From the NCBI GenBank assembly GCA_012033015.1, contig JAAUPS010000025.1, positions 1-33,160 on the forward strand: a DNA stretch of 33,160 nucleotides, given 5' to 3'. The notes below the pieces were generated by a model. That model was not told the DNA's origin, ran no database searches, and saw only the letters and a list, made by a program, of their open reading frames with translations. This document shows positions 1 to 7,645 of this stretch, in pieces. The stretch's first letter is position 1, and each line of letters starts with the position of its first letter. Origin of the DNA: Phormidesmis sp. RL_2_1. Lineage in GTDB: Bacteria; Cyanobacteriota; Cyanobacteriia; Phormidesmidales; Phormidesmidaceae. A program made the position numbers and the translations under genes.

Positions 1-718
1 AGCGCTCCATGATCTGTTGAGTTGTTTGCAGGCTCACCGAAAAGTCTTCGAGGTTGCGGTTATTGATGCCAATCAGCGCTATACCTTCAATGGCCATGAC
101 CCGCTCAAATTCTTCAGCGGTATGGGTTTCCACCAGAGCATCTAGGCCCAATGCTCTGGCAATGCGCACAAAGTAGCTGAGATCTTGATCGTTCAAGATC
201 GCAGCAATCAGCAACACCGCATCGGCCCCGGCGGCTCTTGCTTGATAGATTTGGTAAGGGTAAATAATGAACTCTTTACACAGCAACGGTAACGCCACAG
301 CTTGGCGAATTTGGCGCAGGTAGTCAAAGCTGCCTTGAAAAAATTGGCGATCGGTGAGCACCGACAGACAGGTCGCCCCACCCGCTTGATAGCTGCAGGC
401 AATGGCCACCGGATCAAAGTCTGCTCGAATCACCCCTTTACTCGGTGAGGCTTGCTTCACCTCGGTAATAATTGCCGGACTTTGCAGCGCTGCTTGCTGA
501 CGTAAGGCCGATAAAAATCCTTGGGTTGGTGGCAGCCCCTGCACCTGCCGCTGCAAATCTTTTAAAGGCACCTGCTCTCGCTGCCGCGTGACCTCAGTTT
601 CTTTGTGCCACACAATTTTCTCTAAAATATTGCGAGGCTCAGCATCCGGCGCTTTGATTTTGTACTCCAGCGTCGCGACCGAAATCGCAGGGTTGGGCGG
701 ACGACGACGTATTTTCAT
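1..718 (-). CDS. trpC: Indole-3-glycerol phosphate synthase, 3' end outside window
   Basis: Fourth-stage enzyme of tryptophan synthesis (CdRP to indole-3-glycerol phosphate), a cytosolic TIM barrel. About 239 codons are present; the C-terminus lies beyond base 1. The protein begins [13 protein letters not shown], and the family's substrate-binding stretch reads [10 protein letters not shown], followed by TIM-barrel strands such as [22 protein letters not shown] and [14 protein letters not shown]. The ATG at 718–716 overlaps the lpdA stop by four bases (ATGA), so the two are translationally coupled. The N-terminal extension ahead of the catalytic barrel is usual for cyanobacterial TrpC. I recall trpC following lpdA in other cyanobacteria, but that is memory, not a search. 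Confidence 0.95.
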   Translation of the reverse strand, partial: MKIRRRPPNPAISVATLEYKIKAPDAEPRNILEKIVWHKETEVTRQREQVPLKDLQRQVQGLPPTQGFLSALRQQAALQSPAIITEVKQASPSKGVIRADFDPVAIACSYQAGGATCLSVLTDRQFFQGSFDYLRQIRQAVALPLLCKEFIIYPYQIYQARAAGADAVLLIAAILNDQDLSYFVRIARALGLDALVETHTAEEFERVMAIEGIALIGINNRNLEDFSVSLQTTQQIMER

Positions 719-2148
719 GCGCCTACCTTCGCTCGTTTGTAGGCCTCATCTAAGACTTCAGATAAGGTTGGGTGGGTGTGCACAAACTGAGAGAGCTGGG
801 TAACCGATTGCTTTTGGGCGATCGCATTGGCGGCCTCCTGGATCAAATCCGCCGCATGGAGCCCAATGATATGTGCCCCCATCACCTCGCCTGTATCCTT
901 GCGATAAATCACCTTGGCGAGCCCTTCTGTCTCTCCTTCGGCCAATGCTTTAGAATTGGCCTTAAAGTAGCTGCGCACGGCGGCAATTTCATAGCCCTCA
1001 GCTTCAGCCTTAGCCTTGGCTGCGGGCTCTGTCATCCCGACAAAACTCACCTCAGGATGGGTAAACGCTGCTGCTGGAATGGCATTGTAATCCACCGTCC
1101 GGTTCTGGCCACAGATATTATCTACCGCCACAATCCCTTGGGCAGAAGCAGAATGGGCCAGCATCATCTTGCCATTAGCATCGCCAATGGCATATAGGTG
1201 AGGCACCGGTTTGCCATCGCGCAGCACTGCCAAATGCTCGTCTACCGGAATGAATCCCCGACGGTCAGTTTCTACTGCCACCATGTTTAAATCTAAGTTT
1301 TTCGTCGCTGGGATTCTGCCTGTAGCCACCAAGCAAGCATCCACTTCTAGGGTCTCCACCGTTTCCATCGTCTTTGGATCGGCTAGCTCGATCACCACTG
1401 GTGAACCGGGGGTAATTTTTTTCGCCAGCAGGCCCACTTTCGTTTCAATGTCCCGTGGGGCAATCAATACCCGCTCAGCCTGCTTGGCAATATCAGGATC
1501 AAAGGTCGGCATCAGTTGATCGAGCGCCTCAATGATCGTCACTTCAGAGCCTAGCGCCGTGTACACATCAGAAAATTCCAAACCAATGTAGCCACTGCCA
1601 ATAATCGCCACCCACTCAGGCAACCAGTCGAGTCGAATGGCTTCATCGCTGGTGTAAACGGTCTTGCCATCAGTTTCAATACCTCTGGGCACAAACGGAA
1701 TAGAGCCTGGAGAGAGAATGATGTCTTTGGCCGTTATCGTGCGTGTGCCGCCGTCCTCTTGAATGGAAACCTTTTGGCTACCGGCAATTTTGCCCCAACC
1801 ACGAATCGTCTCTACGCCTAGACGTGTCAGGCTGTTGGTCAAATCACCTTGAATTTTACTGACCAAGTTTTTTGCATGAGCGGCAATGCCTTCACGGTCA
1901 AACCCTACCCCTGCAAGACTAATGCCCATTGCCTTCAGGTGCTGGGCATCGCGCATTTCGCGCACCCTACCGGAAGCAGCTAACAGCGCCTTAGAAGGAA
2001 TACAGCCCCGATTCACACAGGTGCCGCCCATATCTCCGGCTTCAATGATGGCGGTTTTGAGGCCACACTTTACCGCGTGGAGGGCAGCCCCATGGCCACC
2101 GACACCTGCGCCAATAATCACCAAATCATAATCAAATGCTGAATCCAC
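715..2148 (-). CDS. lpdA: Dihydrolipoamide dehydrogenase (E3)
   Basis: 477-residue FAD disulfide oxidoreductase that re-oxidises dihydrolipoamide for the pyruvate dehydrogenase complex and glycine cleavage system. The FAD-binding glycine motif is [12 protein letters not shown] near residue 11. The redox-active pair is Cys44/Cys49 in [13 protein letters not shown]. The NAD-binding motif is [11 protein letters not shown] in the middle. The catalytic His459/Glu464 pair lies in HTHPTLSE at the C-terminus. Length is normal and the frame is intact. The start is GTG at 2148, chosen because AAGGAG lies a few bases upstream. It sits between the methyltransferase gene (about 90 bases upstream) and trpC (4-base overlap), so a minus-strand operon is likely. 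Confidence 0.97.
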   Translation of the reverse strand: MDSAFDYDLVIIGAGVGGHGAALHAVKCGLKTAIIEAGDMGGTCVNRGCIPSKALLAASGRVREMRDAQHLKAMGISLAGVGFDREGIAAHAKNLVSKIQGDLTNSLTRLGVETIRGWGKIAGSQKVSIQEDGGTRTITAKDIILSPGSIPFVPRGIETDGKTVYTSDEAIRLDWLPEWVAIIGSGYIGLEFSDVYTALGSEVTIIEALDQLMPTFDPDIAKQAERVLIAPRDIETKVGLLAKKITPGSPVVIELADPKTMETVETLEVDACLVATGRIPATKNLDLNMVAVETDRRGFIPVDEHLAVLRDGKPVPHLYAIGDANGKMMLAHSASAQGIVAVDNICGQNRTVDYNAIPAAAFTHPEVSFVGMTEPAAKAKAEAEGYEIAAVRSYFKANSKALAEGETEGLAKVIYRKDTGEVMGAHIIGLHAADLIQEAANAIAQKQSVTQLSQFVHTHPTLSEVLDEAYKRAKVGA

Positions 2149-2240
2149 TGCGATCTCCTTCCCTTGTTAAATCCATTTTCAACCAGCACGGGGGTTTACA
2201 CAACCTCGCGTAGGCTTAGGTTCTTTGGCGCTCTAGTGCC

Positions 2241-3068
2241 TTAACGCTCTGGCGCTTTGGTGCTTTGGCTGGCTGGGTCTCTGGCTCTTTGGCGACGCGC
2301 TTCATACAGCAATAGCGCTGTCGAAATGGCCACGTTCAGTGATTCTACTCCCGGCATGAGGGGAATTTTGGCCACCACCGAGGCGCAGGCTATCAGCTCG
2401 GCAGAAACGACCTGCCCCCTCGTTGCCCATCAAAATACTGTGGGTTGGCGCAACTCTAACTGCCAATAATCTAGTTCCGCCGTGGCACTCGTGGCGACGA
2501 CCTGCATCCCTTGGTCTCTCAGGTGATGTGCTTGTGCTGCTACTGCTACTGTCGCCATCGGCAGTCGAAACCATTGCCCTGCAGAGGCTCTGAGCACCTT
2601 GGGATGGCTGACCTCTACACTGTCAGGACTCAGCCAAAGACCGTCGCTCCCGGCGGCGGCGGCGGTGCGAATAATCGTTCCTAAGTTGCCTGGATCTTGC
2701 AACGTTTCCAGCATGATCCCCAAGCTGATGCGATCGCGGGGCCGACTCGCTGCCGCTTGCCAAGCACTGCGTTGAGGTGCGATCGCCAACACCCCATCTG
2801 GTGTCACCGTACTGGCAATAGACTTTAAAACCGCCGTTGAAACCAGTTCTACTTGGTCTGCTTGGGCAATAGCTTGGCGGTAGATGTCAGGGTATCGCTG
2901 CTGCCACGCCTCGGTGTAGCAAAACACTTGCAATGGATAGTTGACCTCACAAGCCGCTTCTATGAGGTGCGTGCCTTCTAGCAAAAGCACCGCCTGCTTA
3001 CGACGTTCTTTAGACTGTTGCAACTTACGCAACTGCTTAACCGTTGGATTTTGGAGGCTGGTCAGCAT
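2241..3068 (-). pseudogene. TrmH/SpoU-family RNA 2'-O-methyltransferase, frame broken twice
   Basis: SPOUT-fold, SAM-dependent methylase of tRNA or rRNA ribose. From the ATG at 3068 the frame runs 212 codons to a TGA at 2432–2430. Motif 1 is intact (QDPGNLGTIIRTA). Motif 2 (LMGNEGAG) appears only in the neighbouring frame between about 2432 and 2409. The first frame then resumes with VSAELIACASVV and motif 3 (PLMPGVESLNVAIS), ending at TAA 2243–2241. The whole is 275 residues, the family length. One base missing in the A-run at 2432–2435 and one extra near 2408–2409 would restore a perfect protein. Either this is sequence error, or the gene is dead because the SAM-binding knot is lost. The exact RNA target cannot be told. 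Confidence 0.85.
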
Positions 3069-3232
3069 AGGAATGTATATTTAAATCGCTATGTGTTTAT
3101 ACGGAATGATAAGAAGTCTGTATTGATACCCAAAACTAACTTGAAACGGCAAAAAATCGGCAGCGAAAAAAGATAGGAGTCTACTGTGAAAGTCGCTTTG
3201 CAACGCTGACAAAGGCCATAAATAAACGCAGT
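3069..3232. other. Intergenic region upstream of the methyltransferase gene
   Basis: AT-rich spacer between the minus-strand methyltransferase start and the terminator of the minus-strand tRNA-Leu. It presumably holds the promoter of the methyltransferase–lpdA–trpC cluster. I see no gene and no convincing consensus promoter. Confidence 0.4.
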
Positions 3233-3266
3233 AAAACGCTCCTCAGCCAGTCAAAACTGAAGAGCG
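3233..3266 (-). terminator. Probable Rho-independent terminator of tRNA-Leu(CAG)
   Basis: On the minus strand a ten-base stem (CGCTCTTCAG / CTGAGGAGCG, one G·U pair) with a ten-base loop is followed by TTTT. It lies about 30 bases downstream of the tRNA 3' end, the right place for a terminator. Confidence 0.55.
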
Positions 3267-3294
3267 CTTGCTTCAAAAATCGTCACCATTGAAA

Positions 3295-3378
3295 TGCGGA
3301 ACCCGGGACTTGAACCCGGAAGTCCTTGCGAACACTAGAATCTGAATCTAGCGCGTCTACCAATTTCGCCAGTCCCGC
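3295..3378 (-). tRNA. tRNA-Leu, anticodon CAG
   Basis: An 84-nt class II tRNA on the minus strand. The acceptor stem pairs GCGGGAC with GTTCCGC (one G·U pair), with discriminator A. The D arm contains TTGGTAGAC. The anticodon stem CTAGA/TCTAG carries loop TTCAGAT, giving anticodon CAG. A long variable arm typical of Leu is present, and the T arm has GGTTCAAGTCC. The 3' CCA is not encoded. It reads CUG codons. Confidence 0.95.
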
Positions 3379-3680
3379 ACAAGGGATTGCATGAATGCGA
3401 TGAAGTTGCTTTGCCAACACAGAAATATTAGCGCTAGCACAACTTAAGTCGAGTCTGCGATTAATCATAATCTAGCAGTGCGAGTCATCCGTCAACCACG
3501 AACTTGCCTTAACCTGGGCTTAATCAGGTATGTTCCCGGAAAAAAACCGTATTTACCGACATCGAGCGGTTGCGATCCTAGGTTAGTAGCGTCTGTTTTG
3601 CTCAAATCAACCGGGAGAAACTCTGAAGTTTCGGGTAGAATCCATACCAAATTCATTACATTTCTTTTGGTTAATAATTT
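3379..3680. other. Intergenic region between tRNA-Leu and murA
   Basis: About 300 bases without a believable gene. It must carry the promoters of the minus-strand tRNA and of plus-strand murA. The open frames crossing it have no protein-like composition. No clear Shine-Dalgarno sequence precedes the murA ATG (the preceding bases are TTAATAATTT). Confidence 0.4.
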
Positions 3681-5186
3681 ATGGAGGTTACTCCCATCGT
3701 TTCTACCCAACCGCCCAACGGCCAAGCTAGTCACCCTGAATCCTATACCTCTCATAATCCTGACGCCAGCAACCCTGACGCCAGTAACCCTGACGCCAGT
3801 AACACCGACCCTAGCAGCGCTACCCAGCCTAAGTCGTCTTCAGCTTCCGTCATTGAAATTTGGGGGGGGACTCCCTTAAGTGGCCACATTCCCATCAGTG
3901 GGGCCAAAAACTCAGCCTTAGTGGTGCTAGGCGGCACCCTGCTGTGCTCCCAAACCTGCCGCATCCGCAATATTCCTGATCTGATGGACATTGGCCGCAT
4001 GGCTAGCGTGCTAGAGGCTCTCGGGTTAAGGGTCTCACGCAACGGCAGCACGCTGGATATCGACGCTAGTCATGTCAGCCATTCCAAAGCGCCTTACGAT
4101 ATTGTCAGTAAATTGCGAGCCAGCTTTTTTGTGATTGGCCCGCTTTTGGCGCGTTTGGGTGTTGCCCGTGTGCCGCTTCCCGGTGGCTGTGCCATCGGCG
4201 CACGCCCTGTGGAGCTTCATATTCGTGGTTTGCAGGCCCTAGGCGCTCATGTCCATATGGATCATGGCATCGTCCATGCCTATGTGCCGGGGGCTCGCGG
4301 TAAACTCAAAGGCGCAAAAATTTATCTGGACTACCCCAGCGTTGGCGCGACTGAAACCCTGATGATGGCTGCTACGCTAGCTGAAGGTGAAACGGTGATT
4401 GAAAACGCGGCCCAAGAGCCAGAAGTCGTTGATTTGGCCAATTTTTGCCGAGCCATGGGCGCTAAAATTCGGGGTGCAGGCACCAACACCATCACCATTA
4501 TGGGTGTACCTAGCCTCCATACGACTGACTACGCCATCATTCCCGATCGCATTGAAGCGGGGACTTATTTGGTGGCAGGTGCGCTGACTCGTTCTGAAAT
4601 TACGGTTGGCCCGGTGAATCCGAACCACCTCACTCCTTTGCTGGCCAAGCTGCGTGAAACGGGCTCTACCATCGCCATTGAAGAGCACAATATTATTCGC
4701 ATTTCCCCTGGTGAGCGGATTGCCTCTACCGATGTCCAAACTCTGCCCTATCCAGGTTTCCCGACCGATATGCAGGCGCAGTTTATGGCCTTGTTGACAT
4801 TGGCTGAAGGAAACAGCATGGTCACCGAGACGGTGTTTGAAAACCGGCTGCAGCATGTGGCTGAGTTCAATCGGATGGGCGCGGATATTCGTGTGAAAGG
4901 TGATTGCGCGGTTGTGCGAGGGGTGAGCCAACTGTCGGGTGCGCCGGTTACTGGGAGCGACTTAAGGGCTTCGGCTGCTTTGGCGATCGCAGGTCTAGCA
5001 GCCAAAGGCAAAACCACCCTCCACGGACTGCATCATTTGGATCGGGGCTATGAAAAGTTTGAAGAAAAGCTCACCAATGTCGGGGCTCGCCTGCGGCGGA
5101 TTCCTCTGAGCGAAGCAGACAGCGCGGCCCAACCTACCATTCCTGCAGATGTCGCACCAGCCGCGGTGGCGGTACCGGCTAGCTAA
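3681..5186 (+). CDS. murA: UDP-N-acetylglucosamine 1-carboxyvinyltransferase
   Basis: First committed step of peptidoglycan synthesis: transfers enolpyruvate from PEP to UDP-GlcNAc in the cytosol; target of fosfomycin. The 501 residues are longer than the usual 420–450. The substrate Lys is in SGAKNSAL (Lys76), the catalytic loop Cys is in [10 protein letters not shown] (Cys170, the fosfomycin-sensitive Cys form), and the C-terminal signature is [13 protein letters not shown]. The first 55 residues are an extra Asn/Asp/Ser/Pro-rich tail containing three perfect NPDAS units and a fourth imperfect one; folded enzyme begins near VIEIWGG. The extension may be a disordered tail, or the true start could be further in, though no internal ATG precedes the core. 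Downstream neighbour is an M48 protease on the same strand. Confidence 0.96.
   Translation: MEVTPIVSTQPPNGQASHPESYTSHNPDASNPDASNPDASNTDPSSATQPKSSSASVIEIWGGTPLSGHIPISGAKNSALVVLGGTLLCSQTCRIRNIPDLMDIGRMASVLEALGLRVSRNGSTLDIDASHVSHSKAPYDIVSKLRASFFVIGPLLARLGVARVPLPGGCAIGARPVELHIRGLQALGAHVHMDHGIVHAYVPGARGKLKGAKIYLDYPSVGATETLMMAATLAEGETVIENAAQEPEVVDLANFCRAMGAKIRGAGTNTITIMGVPSLHTTDYAIIPDRIEAGTYLVAGALTRSEITVGPVNPNHLTPLLAKLRETGSTIAIEEHNIIRISPGERIASTDVQTLPYPGFPTDMQAQFMALLTLAEGNSMVTETVFENRLQHVAEFNRMGADIRVKGDCAVVRGVSQLSGAPVTGSDLRASAALAIAGLAAKGKTTLHGLHHLDRGYEKFEEKLTNVGARLRRIPLSEADSAAQPTIPADVAPAAVAVPAS
3756..3815 (+). repeat. 15-bp tandem repeat inside murA
   Basis: Three near-identical units of AAYCCTGACGCCAGY (3756, 3771, 3786) and a degenerate fourth at 3801. 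Unit length is a multiple of three, so the array keeps frame and encodes Asn-Pro-Asp-Ala-Ser repeats in the N-terminal tail of MurA. Confidence 0.9.
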
Positions 5187-5255
5187 ACTGTAAACTCGCA
5201 AGCCTCATAGACAAACGACACCTTGGAGAATCTCGCTATACTCACAAGTAGCCTT

Positions 5256-5281
5256 ATGCATATACCCACAATGCATATACC
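5256..5281. repeat. 11-bp direct repeat upstream of the M48 protease gene
   Basis: ATGCATATACC occurs at 5256 and 5271, a 15-base spacing, about 35–60 bases ahead of the protease start. It could be a regulator-binding site or a small slippage duplication; the sequence does not decide. Confidence 0.4.
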
Positions 5282-5314
5282 TAAGGGATTACTGAGTTTA
5301 GCGAGAGGCTAGCT

Positions 5315-6223
5315 ATGGCTTCATCTGATTTATTATCTGATCCATCTTCAAACTTGACGTCTAAGTCTTTACTTATCGGCCTTAACGCCGACCATTTTCG
5401 CCACCCTTTAGATAAAGCCGCTACTCAAGCATTAAAGCGGTTGCCGGGTCTAGATGTTGCTATTCGCAGTCTGCTAGGCCCGCTGGGTGAGCAGTTCTTT
5501 TCTTTAGAGAATATTGCAGCGAGCGTACTGGTTGGCCCCAATCAACTACCCGATCTGCACAGCGCTTTGGTAGAAGCTTGCAATGTGCTTGATTTGGACA
5601 TTCCTCAGCTCTATATTAAGCAACATCCCGTGCCCAATGCTTACACTTTTGCCATGCGGGGTAAGCAGCCTTTTATCGTCATCCACACCTCCTTAATAGA
5701 ACTGCTGAACCCTGCTGAAGTGCAGGCCGTCATTGGCCATGAGTTAGGCCACCTAAAATGTGACCATGGCGTTTATCTCACCCTTGCGAACCTGTTGACC
5801 ATGGCTACTAGTCAATTGCCTTTTGGCGCAGTGTTGATGCAAAGCTGGCAGGCTCAAATTATGGAATGGGTGCGCTGTGCTGAATTTACTTGCGATCGCG
5901 CCGCCCTCTTAGCCACCCAAGATGCCCGCACCGTCGCGTCTGTACTGATGAAGCTCTCCGGTGGTTCCCCCACCCTTTCTCCCCAGCTCAACCTAGATGC
6001 CTTCATTGACCAAGCCCGTTCCTACGACGCCATTGGCGAAAGTAAACTGGGCGAAATGCTCAAACAGATCAAAACCAACGAACTTAGCCATCCCGTTCCG
6101 GTACTGAGAGCCCGCGAGATTGACCGCTGGGCCAGCACCCCCGACTATCAGGCTTTACTAGAGTCTCGTCCTCTCAATGGCGAGAATGACAATAAATCTC
6201 TAGGCGGCTGGCGCAACTGGTAG
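5315..6223 (+). CDS. M48-family zinc metalloprotease
   Basis: 302-residue HtpX/Ste24-class peptidase. The zinc motif HELGH is at 142–146 (IGHELGHLKCDH), and the third ligand is probably Glu190 in CAEFTCDRAAL, which fits the family's ExxxD pattern. A hydrophobic stretch at about 153–176 (LTLANLLTMA…FGAVLMQSW) may dip into the membrane; there is no classical multi-span HtpX N-terminus, so this is the short cyanobacterial type, likely a membrane-associated quality-control enzyme. ATG 5315 is preceded by GCGAGAGG at a suitable distance. An inverted pair CTCGCTA/TAGCGAG (5232 and 5299) lies in the leader. It ends 18 bases before tRNA-Leu(CAA). Confidence 0.9.
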   Translation: MASSDLLSDPSSNLTSKSLLIGLNADHFRHPLDKAATQALKRLPGLDVAIRSLLGPLGEQFFSLENIAASVLVGPNQLPDLHSALVEACNVLDLDIPQLYIKQHPVPNAYTFAMRGKQPFIVIHTSLIELLNPAEVQAVIGHELGHLKCDHGVYLTLANLLTMATSQLPFGAVLMQSWQAQIMEWVRCAEFTCDRAALLATQDARTVASVLMKLSGGSPTLSPQLNLDAFIDQARSYDAIGESKLGEMLKQIKTNELSHPVPVLRAREIDRWASTPDYQALLESRPLNGENDNKSLGGWRNW

Positions 6224-6241
6224 TACAATAAAAGGCCAGCC

Positions 6242-6323
6242 GGGCAAGTGGCGGAATTGGTAGACGCACCACACTCAAAATGTGGCGACTTCGGTTGTGA
6301 GAGTTCGAGTCTCTCCTTGCCCA
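6242..6323 (+). tRNA. tRNA-Leu, anticodon CAA
   Basis: 82-nt class II tRNA. The acceptor stem pairs GGGCAAG with CTTGCCC, with discriminator A. The anticodon stem CCACA/TGTGG has loop CTCAAAA, so the anticodon is CAA. A variable stem-loop with TTCG is present, and the T arm GAGAG-TTCGAGT-CTCTC is perfect. CCA is not encoded. It reads UUG codons. It is the second Leu tRNA in the window. Confidence 0.95.
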
Positions 6324-6388
6324 TCAGGTTACGACGATGACTGTTGTTAATCTTTTGATTTTTGACAGTTTGTTTATGATGACTTATT

Positions 6389-6415
6389 AATCTGCAGCCT
6401 TTCAGGCTGTAGATT
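6389..6415 (+). other. Hairpin downstream of tRNA-Leu(CAA)
   Basis: AATCTGCAGCCT and AGGCTGTAGATT form a 12-base stem (one G·U) around a TTC loop, 65 bases past the tRNA. No U-tract follows, so it is a weak terminator candidate or a processing structure. Confidence 0.35.
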
Positions 6416-6460
6416 GTCTGAGCTATAATGGGTATTCGCTATAGTGGATATAGCGGACGG

Positions 6461-6580
6461 GATGTTCGTACTTCCACGATGTTCGTACGTCCACATAGTT
6501 TATTAGCACATCTTCCATCAGCACATCTTCCATCAGCACATAAGTCCATCAACACATAGTCCATCAATACATAGTCCATT
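6461..6580. repeat. Two tandem arrays (17-bp x2, about 15-bp x5)
   Basis: GATGTTCGTACKTCCAC is repeated at 6461 and 6478. Then five units of roughly 15 bp follow (6505, 6520, 6535, 6551, 6566), drifting from AGCACATCTTCCATC to AATACATAGTCCATT. They fill the spacer between tRNA-Leu and the small ORF at 6599. The step-wise drift suggests slippage duplication followed by mutation. Too short and without distinct spacers to be CRISPR. Confidence 0.85.
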
Positions 6581-6598
6581 AACCCTGAGGGCACCTCC

Positions 6599-6874
6599 AT
6601 GGTTCAGCAGCTCAAGCGCTGGGAATCGCCCCGTCGAAAAGGCCGAAATCACAAAGGCCGTGGCGGTTCAGCAAAGCTCAAGCAATATCAAAAAAGGCAA
6701 AAACTATTGATAAAGCGCCTACAAGAAAGCAGCGATCGCACCCCTAAGCACCCATCTCAAAAGCCCAAAAACGCTGATCTAACCCATCCAATTCAAAATC
6801 GAATAAAAATCAATAAAAATAAAAAGAGGCCCATCATCATGGGCCTCTTTTTTGTGTCGATGCTTTTGATATAG
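6599..6874 (+). CDS. Small basic protein, function unknown
   Basis: A 91-codon frame whose first 45 residues are strongly basic (RRKGRNHKGRGGSAKLKQYQ and following). ATG 6599 has GAGGGCACC about 9 bases upstream, a plausible ribosome site. I do not recognise the family; a nucleic-acid-binding role would be a guess from composition only. The last 16 codons are the two arms of a strong terminator hairpin (6823–6853), which is unusual for real coding sequence, so either the true stop has been lost by an indel or the ORF is partly spurious. No conserved neighbour supports it. Confidence 0.45.
   Translation: MVQQLKRWESPRRKGRNHKGRGGSAKLKQYQKRQKLLIKRLQESSDRTPKHPSQKPKNADLTHPIQNRIKINKNKKRPIIMGLFFVSMLLI
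6823..6853 (+). terminator. Strong Rho-independent terminator, probably bidirectional
   Basis: AAGAGGCCCAT – CATC – ATGGGCCTCTT is a perfect stem of at least eleven bases followed by a run of T (to 6853) and preceded by a run of A, so it could stop transcription from either side. It lies inside the 3' end of the small basic ORF. Confidence 0.85.
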
Positions 6875-6898
6875 CTTCTGTCGAGTGAGTGAGGACAA

Positions 6899-6979
6899 TA
6901 TAGCTTTGGTCGCTTGGCTGAGGTACAGCACGCTGGCTGAAACCTCTACGTGACAACAGGCCAAGTGAGAAACGCTATA
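6899..6979. mobile_element. MITE/REP-like repeat, copy A
   Basis: An 81-bp element starting TATAGC and ending GCTATA with inverted ends (about CTTGGC near the left, GGCCAAGTGAGAAACGCTATA-type right end). It shares GACAACAGGCCAAGTGAG with copy B (8878–8986, opposite strand) and CTTGGCTGAGGTACAGC with copy C (16750–16890). No coding capacity. It sits about 120 bases upstream of the RAYT-like gene. Confidence 0.7.
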
Positions 6980-7098
6980 GTCATTCTCCTCCGGATAAGC
7001 ATTAACACCTAGACTTGATTTGGGTAATTTTTCCGGGACTTTGTCCGCTTGGATGGGAAGTCTAACACCAGGCACTTTGCTAAGGTTTAGGGCGTCCG

Positions 7099-7578
7099 TT
7101 GATAAAACAATCCCCATCAAATAACAGATCTGTCGAAGCCGCACTTTATTACATCCGTATAAAATCTCATAACGGCGACCACCTGTTTGAACAGCCGGAA
7201 AACCGACAAGAGTCCGAGAATTCTCCTGCCAAAGATAATTCTCTTTTCAAAATTGTGGCCGATGAACTATTGCTGGCAGCTAACCACCCTGGGATCGCTC
7301 TCGATCAGTGGGTGATTGTGCCAGATGCCCTGCACGCACTGGTCTTTATCCGGGAAAGCCGCCCTGATTTAGAGGTCAAAACGGGTAAGCCAAGACTGCT
7401 CAATGCCTTTATTGCCAGCTTTAAAGCAGCAACTGCAAAACGAATCAACCTCATTCGCAATCAACCCGGTTCGCCCGTATGGCAGCGCAGCTACAGAGAA
7501 CAGCGAGTAGAAGATGAGTTTATGCTCGCTCGCCTCCGTAAAAGAATCAGCAGTGCTGAAGGTGGCCAACTATCTTAA
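7099..7578 (+). CDS. RAYT/Y1-type transposase relative lacking the HUH motif
   Basis: 159 residues resembling REP-associated tyrosine transposases. The order of landmarks fits the family: strand YYIRIKSHNGDHLFE, then WVIVPDALHALVFI where active members have a VMPNHVH-type HUH motif, then SFKAATAKRINLIR, then WQRSYREQRVEDE containing the candidate catalytic Tyr, and a final LARLRKRI helix. Here the HUH site reads DALH, so the first metal-binding His is gone and the protein is probably inactive as a nuclease, whether decayed or reused. The start is a TTG at 7099; a better start may be missing. Palindromic repeats of one family lie upstream (6899) and downstream (8878). No frame breaks. Confidence 0.7.
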   Translation: MIKQSPSNNRSVEAALYYIRIKSHNGDHLFEQPENRQESENSPAKDNSLFKIVADELLLAANHPGIALDQWVIVPDALHALVFIRESRPDLEVKTGKPRLLNAFIASFKAATAKRINLIRNQPGSPVWQRSYREQRVEDEFMLARLRKRISSAEGGQLS

Positions 7579-7583
7579 GGGTT

Positions 7584-7644
7584 ATTTTAGCTAGCCCCTA
7601 AGTGCCATGTTAGCCAGTTCCTAAGTGCTATTTTGGCCAGCCGC
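7584..7644. repeat. 23-bp tandem repeat between convergent genes
   Basis: Units begin at 7584, 7607 and 7630 (last one partial), each with TTAGCYAGYYCCTAAGTGC-like sequence. They fill the gap between the RAYT-like gene and the convergent propeller-like gene and end at the latter's stop codon. Confidence 0.75.
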
Positions 7645-7645
7645 T

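Noticed and set aside
1211-2131. Several plus-strand ORFs across lpdA
   Set aside because: Antisense shadows of a well-supported gene; no family resemblance.
2302-2574. Separate minus-strand ORF of 90 codons with GNEGAG
   Set aside because: It is the frame-shifted middle of the methyltransferase, not another gene.
3283-3468. Minus-strand ORF of 61 codons ending in GLAKLVDALDS-like sequence
   Set aside because: It is the well-known false protein read through a tRNA-Leu gene (3295–3378).
6461-6580. CRISPR-like array
   Set aside because: Units abut with no spacers, are about 15 bp and drift stepwise; no cas gene is nearby.
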